The notes under the pieces: model-generated | Told to the model about the DNA's origin: nothing | Database searches by the model: none | The model's input: only the letters and a program-made list of their open reading frames with translations | Shown here: positions 56,852 to 64,000 of the stretch, piece after piece | Layout of the letters: each line of letters opens with the position of its first letter | Numbering within the stretch: position 1 is the first letter of the stretch | Made by a program: the position numbers and the translations under genes | DNA from: Pisolithus tinctorius | Lineage: Eukaryota; Basidiomycota; Agaricomycetes; Boletales; Pisolithaceae | Reading direction: 5' to 3' | Length of the DNA: 64,000 bases | Assembly: GCA_024663395.1 (NCBI GenBank) | Contig: JANFAH010000056.1 | Span: 62,001 to 126,000, forward strand

Positions 56852-58931
56852 TATGTAGGCAGAGTATTATGGCGGAGGTTGGTACGGGCCAGGTTTGTGT
56901 GGATAGCGTTCATGGAAAGCGGATACTATGTCGGAAGCGTGATCTAGCTCAGTTGCAAGCAACCAAGAGGTTTCTTCGTCGGTGTTCTCATAACCAGCCC
57001 AGCAGACTAGATACAAGAGTTGACAGTGGCGGCGACGGCGGTCCACCTTAGAGTCGAGTATCTCTGATACTTCGTACTCAAGGTCACCATCGACATCCAC
57101 TGGTGGAGGCAGAGGTTGTTGTCGGTTTGGGAAAGGGTTAGCCACTGTGGCTTCCAGTTGTGAGACATGGAAGACCAGATGTACCGAGCACATAGAGTCG
57201 GGGAGCTTAAGGGTGACAGAATGCGTACCTGGCCTGGCCAGGATGGTGAACTGACCTAAGTACTTTTCAGAGAGTTTTTCTGAAGGACGAGTGGAGCGGA
57301 AGTACTTGGCTTTGATGTAGGCCTGTTCTCCGACCTTGAACTCAGGTGGAGGTATGCATTTAGCATCTGCTGGACCCTGGTAGCACTGTTGAGCGGCAGA
57401 CATTTCGGAGCAGAGGAAGTCATGAAGGGCAGAGAGCTCGACGACATAGTCGTGAGCCCTCGGAGAGGTGAAGTCTTGGTCAGGGACCACAGACAAGTTT
57501 GGATGGTATCCCTTGTTAGTGAAGAAGGGAGAAACTCCAGTAGTCACACTTGGTGCATTGTTGAAAGCGAACTCCGCTAGAGGTAACAGCTCAGCCCAGT
57601 TGTCTTGTTGGTAGTTACAGTAGACATGAAGGTACTGTTCGAGGGTCTGGTTCGTTTGCTCGGTCTGGCCATCGCCTTCTGGGTGGTAACCTGAAGTGAA
57701 GTGAAGATGCATATCAAGGGCCTTTCCTAGAGAGTGGAAGAAGTGTGAGACAAACTCAGGACCTCTGTTGGAGGTGACATTAGCTGGCACTCCATGCTTG
57801 GAGAAGACATGGGTTAGGAAGAGCTTAGCGAGTTCAGTGGAGGTGACGGAGTCGTGGGTGGGGATGAACACTGCTTGCTTTGAGAGGCAGTCCACTACCA
57901 CGAGTATGGCGGAGCAGCCATCGGAGTTGGGGAGGTGCTCGATGAAGTCCATGGAGATGGAGTTCCAAGGTCTCTCTGGGATGGGGAGTTGCTTCAGTAG
58001 ACCATAAGGGCGGTGGCATGGAGTTTTGCTCTGTCCACAGGTGGTGCAAGACCTGATGTATTCTTTCACATTGGAGCGGAGGTTGGGCCACACGTAGTCC
58101 CTGCGGACAAGTTCTAGGGTGCGGTTTTGCCCAAAATGGCCTGCTAGAGGATGATCATGCTTGAACCGAAGCACTTGAAGGTGGAGGTCATCAATGTCAG
58201 GGACAAAGATACGACTGTCAAGGCGGAGTAGACCGTCAGAGTCCAGGGACCACCGAGGCTTAGTTGGAGTTGGGAGATGGCTGGCAGAGACAGGGTTGGA
58301 GGGTAGGGCGGAGATGATGTCAGAGTGCAAGCACTCAACATCGAAGACCATGGCGGCGTGGAGCACAGGTGCCATGAGGGTGGTGGTATGGAGGGACGAT
58401 GCGAGTTGCTCCTGTGTAAACATAGGGCAGAGATTATGAGGATTTACCTGCGCATAGTCCCTATCCCCCCCTTTTGGGTAGACATCCCAATGTCGCATAA
58501 GTGTGTCAGGTTTGGCTCCTAGGCAGCCAGGTCAGAAGCAAATCGAAAGATTGAATTGGGAAAGGTACTCCGACCAGCAGGCCTGTCGACAAGTGAGAAC
58601 CTTAGAGGTAGAAAAGTACTCAAGGTTTTTGTGGTCCGTCACCATGTCGACAGGTAAGGCGGAGCCCTCTAGGTAATGCCACCAATGGCAGAAGGCCTCG
58701 AAGATAGCCAACAGCTCCTTGTTGTGGGTATCATAATTGAGTTCTGGTGTGGTCATGGTCCGGGAGTAGAAAGCGACTGGGTGGAGTTCACCGTTGGAGC
58801 AGGTGATTGACACAATACCAGCAATGGCATAGTCAGAGGCGTCAGTTTCCACTGTAAGCGGAGCATCAGGGACCCAATGAGTGAGAACAGGAGTGGAGCT
58901 GAAGGCATCCTTCAGGCAGAGGAAAGCAGAG

Positions 58932-59459
58932 TGTCATAGCCATGTCTCGACCCCAGCTGGACTCGGCCTCGCGCTCACTCAGTCCAGCCTCAGCCTCGCC
59001 AATCCCGTATCTCCAGTTGGTCTAGCACGGTAGACACTGCTTTGCAGTGTCTGTCATTTCGGTTAAGTCCTGTCCCCGGTCCTGTCCCTGGTCCACCTGT
59101 CCCAGTCTCCGTTATCTTAGTCATACGTTAGTAATCCTTGTCTTACCAATCCTCTTAGCAATCCTTGTGAGACTGGCATTACCGGTCTCCGTACTATAGT
59201 TACTTCTGGTATATAAACTCGTAGATACTCGGCCTGTAGACCCTAGTCTGAAATCAACTAAGTTACCTCTGATAACCCTGTCTCGGCCTCGGACTCGGAC
59301 TGAGACCCACGCAAGGGAATAGCACTGTACTCTCAGTTGCTAAGTCCAAACAGTCCAAACTTCTGTACTCTCGTCTCCCCTCTCGATCCCGACCCCTCGG
59401 CCTTGCACCTCCCTCGGTCTCCGGTCCAGCCTCAACCCGGACAATTCCCGTACTTGACA
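58932..59459. repeat. Solo LTR-c (528 bp), related to the Gypsy-1 LTR
   Basis: TGTCATAGCC ... TACTTGACA. It is inserted in Gypsy-2 RT after the EECC codons. Flanks CAGAG (58,927-58,931) and CGGAG (59,460-59,464) are one CpG transition apart, so the original duplication was CGGAG. It contains a TATA-like tatataa and AGTCTGAAAT as in Gypsy-1. Confidence 0.92.
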
Positions 59460-61118
59460 CGGAGCAGCATTCCTCGGAAAAGTTCCAAGGAGCACCCTTT
59501 CGCGTGAGGCGAGTGAGCAGAATGACAATGTCAGAGTAGTTATTAATGAATCGTCTGTAGAAATTTGCGAAACCAAGGAAAGACTGGATGTCTCGCACCT
59601 TCCATGGCTCAGGCCAGTCACGGACTGCCTGAACCTTCTCAGTGGACATGGTGAGACCGGAGGGAGAAAGAACATAACCAAGGTACTCAATGGAGTCAGA
59701 GTGAAACTCACACTTCTCCAGTTTGGCATAAAGGCCATGCTTTCGAAGGCAGCAGAGTACCTCTTTTACGTGTTCGCGATGTGACTCCATGTCCTGCAAA
59801 TAGATTAGGATGTCATTGAGGTATACCATGATGCAGACATCGAGCATGTCTGCAAAGATGCTATTGACGAATCGCTGGAAAGCCGCAGGCATGTTAGTCA
59901 GACCGAATGGCATTACCCGCCACTCGTAAGAACCATAACGAGTGCAGAAAGCCATTTTCCATTCATCTCCGTCTGCTATGTGGACCAGATGATAGGTGTG
60001 GTGGAGATCGATCTTGGTGTAGACTTTGGCATGGCTTGGAGAGTCGAGTAGGTCAGAGATGAGCGGCAGCAGATAGCGATCTTTTTTTGTGATTTTATTG
60101 AGTCCTCGATAGTCTATGCAGAGGCGGAGTGAACCGTCCTTCTTCTTTACGAGGAGGACAGGGGCACCGTGAGCGGAGGTGGACTGTTTGATGAAACCAT
60201 AGCCAAGATGCTCGTCAATAAAGGTGCATAGAGCTTCAAGCTCTGGCAGAGAAAGAGAGTAGATCGTGCCAATGGGCGGAGAGGCTCCTTCCTCGAGGTT
60301 GATCTTGAGATTGAACGAGTGGTGTGGCGGAAGTTCAGTGGCCTTGTCTTTACTAAAGATGTCGGCAAACTCATGATACTCAGAAGGAACCGAGGAGAGG
60401 TCAGGAGGCGGAGATGAAGCGGAGGACGCACGAAGCTTCACATCATCAGTGGAGAGCTGTAAGTGGAACTGTCTAGAGCCAGGGAGAGCACAGGCTCTGA
60501 CATATGCAGCAGCATTGATGAGTGAGACGAGTGGAGCGGAGCACAGCGAGTCTGTTGGAGGTGCAGTTGGAGCTGCAAACAGAGCAGAGGGTGTTGGATC
60601 TGGAGTGGAGGTCGCAGCGGAAGATGACAAAGGTGCCTGGGGTGTCGGCATTCCCTGTAACGATGGTTTGAATGATATACTGCCCAGTACCCAGTCAATC
60701 GACGGATTGAAGCGGGTGAGCCAGTTGTGTCCTAATACCAGTGAACATGAAGAATCCAATGGAGTAACATAAAATGAAATGGAGTTAGCATCGCTGGAAG
60801 GAAAGCAGAGGGAAAGATCTACTTCTTGGGAAATGACAGCATTTGTACTACCATCAAACAAGTGGAGCAGAATTGGCGGAGAGATGGAGGAAACAGGAAT
60901 GGCATATTTTTTGATTACAGACAGGTCTACAAAGCAATGAGAAGAACCAGAATCGATCAACACAGAAAAAGTATCAACAGAATAATCCGGAAGAGTTACA
61001 GACAGAAGTAAAGAATTGGGACTGGAAAGAGCAGACGCATTGAGTCAGATATCCGGTTGCACACAGTTGGGATCAACGCTTCCTCCAGGCTGTGCGAGCT
61101 CCCTGGAGGAGCGGACTA

Positions 61119-61125
61119 ATTTTTT
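61119..61125 (-). promoter_or_regulatory. Probable -1 programmed frameshift site, Gypsy-2 gag/pol
   Basis: On the element strand the heptamer A AAA AAT (gag codons CCA AAA AAT) is followed at once by the gag stop TAG. The -1 frame continues TTA GTC CGC into pol. Heptamers of this X-XXY-YYZ type are classical -1 slippery sites. Confidence 0.65.
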
Positions 61126-61566
61126 GGCTCTGCCTTCTCTGCAGGCAGAGTAGGTGGAGTTCCAGCCATAGCTGCACGGGCTTTGGCTGCATGGGAGGTG
61201 GACTTGGGACAGTCCTTGGCAGAGTGGCCAGCCTCACCACAGAAGAGGCAGAGGTTGTTCTTCATCCTACACTGGCACTCAGTGGAGGTGAGTTTGCCAT
61301 CTTTACCCAGAAGGTGGGCAACATTGGACTTAGACGCGTCGGACTTGGGTGGATCTTTCTGTTTGCCCTTGCCCTTGGCATCGGACTTTGGAGTGGAGGA
61401 CGAGGAGGGCGACGATTTAGTTTTATTGTTGGAGTTGGAAGACTGCGACTTGTCAGAGGCGGACTTGGTGGTGCGTGAGATCTCTGCTTTGCACTCCCAG
61501 TAGTGCGCATCGATGGTCTGAGTGAGTTCGCAGAGTTGTGCGAGGGTAGAAGGTTTTCCAACGTGA

Positions 61567-62488
61567 TGTCATATCCATGACTTTCGGACTCAGTCCCAGT
61601 CCAGTCCGGACCCCTAGCCCCTATCTCCGGTCAAGTCCGGTCCCAGTCCAACCTAGAAAACCTAGTTCCGGCCTAGAGAACTCAACTCCAGCCCTAGGAA
61701 ACCCAACTCCGGTCTAAATAACTTAAGTCCGGTGTTTTACCCCTATCTCCGGTCCATTTCGGTCTCCCGGCCTTGCGCTGCTCCACCCTGGTCCTCCCAG
61801 GTCTGTGTCCGGGTCACCCGGACATAACTCTGGTCTGTTTCCCTTTGTTTGTGCTATATTTAGTCTTGTCCTTTTGTCTAACTTTGCTTACTGTACAATC
61901 CTGTGTCCGACCCCAGTTATGCTGGTCACCCGGACTTTGGCTATTAGCCTCTGCATAGCCACTGTGGCTATCCTCGTCTTGCTAATCATCTCACTAATAG
62001 CTTATTCACAAGTCCGGCTCTATGTTCATTATCCTGGACCAGCCTCATGTATTTAACCCCTGTACATACTTCATAGCACCCTCAGTCAGAATATCAATTA
62101 AGTATTACCCTCAACTCCTGTACTACACCCTGAGACTACTCTATAGCTAAGGCCGAGCCTTAAGCTATCCCCGACCCCTGTCCCAGACCTCTCCCCAGCT
62201 TGCATAAGGGTACAGCACATAAGCTGAGACCAAGGGAGGTAGATCCAACCCCGGACCGGCTTCCCCTTGTGCGCACTCCAACACCGGTTGGTTTCCCACG
62301 CTACCGGCCTTGTTCCTGTGCTCCTGGTCTTAAGTCCGGTCCTCCGGACTTAGCCCCTAACCTCCAGCCTCAACTCCGGTCCGACCGGACTTGGCCCCTG
62401 TCCCTCAGCCTTGACTTTGGCCACTCGGACTTAACCCCTGTCACCTGGTCTTGAAGCCTGGTCACCTGAGGGTAAACCTGTACTTCAC
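61567..62488. repeat. Solo LTR-b (922 bp), same family as solo LTR-a
   Basis: TGTCATATCC ... TACTTCACA, inserted in Gypsy-2 gag between codons for DEIA and VGKP. Flanks are CGTGA (61,562-61,566) and CGCAA (62,489-62,493); both derive from CGCGA by one CpG transition each, and the restored Arg codon fits the gag reading. Compared with LTR-a it keeps many CG where LTR-a has TG or CA. Confidence 0.93.
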
Positions 62489-63373
62489 ACGCAAGCGATC
62501 TCGTCCTTGATGCGGTCTGGAAGTCCACTATAGAAGCGGTGGCGGAGTGCACCAACACCGTAGTCCTTGACCTGTGAAGCCCAGTGATTAAACTCCACGA
62601 CGTATTTGGTAATTCGAGAACCATCCTTCATGGTGAGGTTCTCGAGTTGTTGGACAGCATCCGCTATGGCATCATGCAGACCAAAATTAGTTGTGAGCTC
62701 TTGTAAGAACTCATGGTAGTCATCCATCCAGAGTGGGCAGTCATAGTTGTCAGGATTTAGTAGATCTGGCTCGAACCAAGCCAGAGCCATACCCTTGAGA
62801 TAAGACTGAGCGAAGGTAACCTTTGCTCTGTCAGAGCGGAATGTGCGAGGGCGGTCTTGGAAGTTCAGCTCGCATTGAACAAGGAACTCGCAGAGTTTCT
62901 TAGGGTCGGAGCTGTTGAAGGTGTCAGGCTCACGGACTTTGGTTTTCGGAGCAGAGTCCCCAGTGTGCGAACTAGACCGCACAAGTGCATGGACAGCTCT
63001 AGCAAGAGCTACGAGTGGATCCTCTGGCAGCTCAGCCGGGTCTTCAGGGACATCCCCATCACTGCTGCCCCCGCCATCGGGATCACCATCAGGATAATCA
63101 GGGTCAGGGTCAGGTCCATCATCTCGATTACGAGGAGACGGAGTATGGAAGGTTGTTGGGTGGAGGTCGGAGTGACCAGCTTGCGAAGTGCTTTCGCCCT
63201 CAGCGTGAGAGTGGCATCGAGCGGAGAATGATTGGAACTGTTCGACGATGGAAGGGAGTCAACGCAGATTAGCTAGCGCTACAGTGAGGTTCTCAGCGAC
63301 CTCTCTCTGGGATTGAGCTCGAGTTCTCATAACAGTGTAAGTTTTTTGGAAGACAGAAAATGAGATCGTACAA

Positions 63374-63391
63374 GTGTCAGTACGAATATAC
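63374..63391 (-). promoter_or_regulatory. Gypsy-2 primer-binding site (self-primed type)
   Basis: Directly inside the 5' LTR the element strand reads GTATATTCGTACTGACAC. Its core ATATTCGTACTG is complementary to the predicted RNA start CAGTA(C/T)GAATAT in the LTR (53,264-53,276 in the left copy), with one CpG-type difference. Confidence 0.7.
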
Positions 63392-64000
63392 TGTCAAGTC
63401 CAGGCCTACTCCGACCAACTCTGATGCTTAACAAGGTCTAGAGAAGGGTTCAGAAGCAAGTCCGACACAGAAGAACAGAACTCTGACTAGCGGAGTGTCA
63501 GCAGGAACGAAGACCGCTGAGACAAAGGCAGAGTGGAGTAAGGGCATTGGGTTTAGCTCGTGTGCTACCCCCTTGCATGATCTCAGCCCTCGTATTTCAG
63601 AGGGAGAGTACAGACGGAGAGTCAGAGATAACTCCGACAGGCAGAAGACAGAATCAGAGGGAGTAGGAACTAAGTTGATATTCATACTGAAGAACAGCGG
63701 AGTACAGTACATGTTTTTATACTGCTATGGAGGTACAGTAATTGGAATCAGAACTGACATACGGAGACTCATAAATTTTCAAGTAAAACTTCCTGGATGA
63801 TGAATGAAGGGTAGATGGAGGACATACAAACGGGTAACACAGAACATCCAGAAAAGGAAACAGTCCAGGCGCTGGACCATGCGGTGAGCATGCTGCGGAG
63901 TACCTGACTGCGAAGGTAGTCACATGACCCCTCAGAGAACAGACCACTCGGTCCGGTAGGAGAGTAATGCAAGTCCGACAGCAGTCAGAGTGGAGATGGT
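63392..64000 (-). repeat. 5' LTR of Gypsy-2 (truncated by window end)
   Basis: Aligns along its length with 52,978 onward; differences are mainly CG versus TG/CA. About 105 bp remain outside the window if it has the length of the left copy. Confidence 0.92.

Larger units (their letters stand above)
56867..63330 (-). pseudogene. Gypsy-2 gag-pol, interrupted and decayed
   Basis: Gag ATG at 63,330 (MRTRAQSQREVAENL); a TGA near 63,260 replaces an expected Arg. The gag core (TFNSSDPKKLCEFLVQ, GMALAWFEPDLL) runs to DRIKDEIA, is split by solo LTR-b, and resumes with VGKPSTLAQLCELTQ and the zinc knuckle CLFCGEAGHSAKDC. Gag ends at TAG 61,118-61,116 right after A AAA AAT, with pol in the -1 frame. 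Pol has one TGA (61,047-61,045), then protease LIDSGSSHCFVD and RT (LCIDYRGLNKITKKDRY, MPFGLTNMPAAFQRF) with YLND in place of YLDD. Solo LTR-c splits RT from RNase H (TDASDYAIAGIV). Integrase has the HHCC finger (HPLAGHFGQ, CTTCGQSK), SMDFIEHLP and SNRGPEF (second catalytic Asp now Asn). A chromodomain (YEVSEILDSKVDRRRR, TDEETSWLLATEL) ends at 56,867. Confidence 0.93.
52978..64000 (-). mobile_element. Gypsy-2: Ty3/Gypsy chromovirus, minus strand, runs off the right end
   Basis: 3' LTR at 52,978-53,691 and 5' LTR from 63,392 (truncated by the window). Between them are, left to right: polypurine tract, an antisense plus-strand zinc-cluster ORF, a fold-back Tc1/mariner-type insertion, integrase-chromodomain, RNase H, solo LTR-c, RT, protease, gag C-terminus, solo LTR-b and gag N-terminus. 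It is inserted in Copia-B. CpG is better kept than in Gypsy-1, but several CGA to TGA stops are present. Confidence 0.93.

Overview
The window is nuclear DNA of a filamentous basidiomycete, most likely an Agaricomycete (order not resolved). The host genes are broken by many 46-60 nt introns with GT/AG (some GC/AG) ends. They encode a cryptococcal-type GT69 mannosyltransferase, an NBS1 with FHA, BRCT and Mre11-binding parts, and a PD-(D/E)XK-like protein of a kind I recall as expanded in Agaricomycetes. The right third is packed with Ty3/Gypsy and Ty1/Copia elements. No bacterial features or CRISPR arrays are present.

Left part (1-39,430) is gene-dense and mostly housekeeping. In order: first exon of an unidentified gene (-), farnesyl diphosphate synthase ERG20 (-), mitochondrial HSP60 (-), an FCP1-like HAD phosphatase (+), a secreted GH105-like hydrolase (+), a DUF262 protein with a long RG-rich tail (-), condensin SMC2 (+), the small secretory-pathway gene KSH1/kish (-), a FAXC/metaxin-like GST-fold protein (+), an unknown disordered protein (-), ribosomal stalk P1 (-), NBS1 (+), a GT69 mannosyltransferase (-), an intron-containing tRNA-Tyr (+), a CNNM/Mam3 transporter-like protein (-), an MCP2/ADCK ABC1-type kinase (+), a PD-(D/E)XK-like gene (+) bracketed by two copies of the last ABC1 exon, and mitochondrial elongation factor G (+). 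Several pairs are divergent and share short promoters: HSP60/FCP1-like, DUF262/SMC2, KSH1/FAXC, RPP1/NBS1 and CNNM/ABC1.

Right part (about 40,138-64,000) is a nest of transposable elements. A minus-strand Copia element (A) is split by a solo LTR with 5-bp target duplication GTTGG and by a complete Gypsy element (Gypsy-1, 42,392-50,084; 585-bp LTRs; duplication ATAGC). A plus-strand Copia (B) abuts it at 50,500. Copia B is interrupted at 52,978 by Gypsy-2 (minus), which runs off the right end. Gypsy-2 contains two solo LTRs and a 1.57-kb fold-back Tc1/mariner-type element with TA duplication. Both Gypsy elements are chromoviruses (C-terminal chromodomain), both have primer-binding sites complementary to their own predicted RNA 5' ends (Tf1-like self-priming), and both carry an antisense zinc-cluster ORF next to the 3' LTR. 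All long elements are decayed largely by CpG to TpG/CpA changes, which created TGA stops and killed catalytic Asp codons.

Most interesting: (1) the duplicated ABC1 exon flanking a nuclease-like gene, which looks like an insertion that restores the 3' end of its host gene; (2) the conserved antisense zinc-cluster ORF in two Gypsy families; (3) a -1 frameshift signal (A AAA AAT followed by TAG) at the Gypsy-2 gag/pol junction; (4) three GC-AG introns within 1.4 kb; (5) start codons alone in their exons in RPP1 and KSH1.
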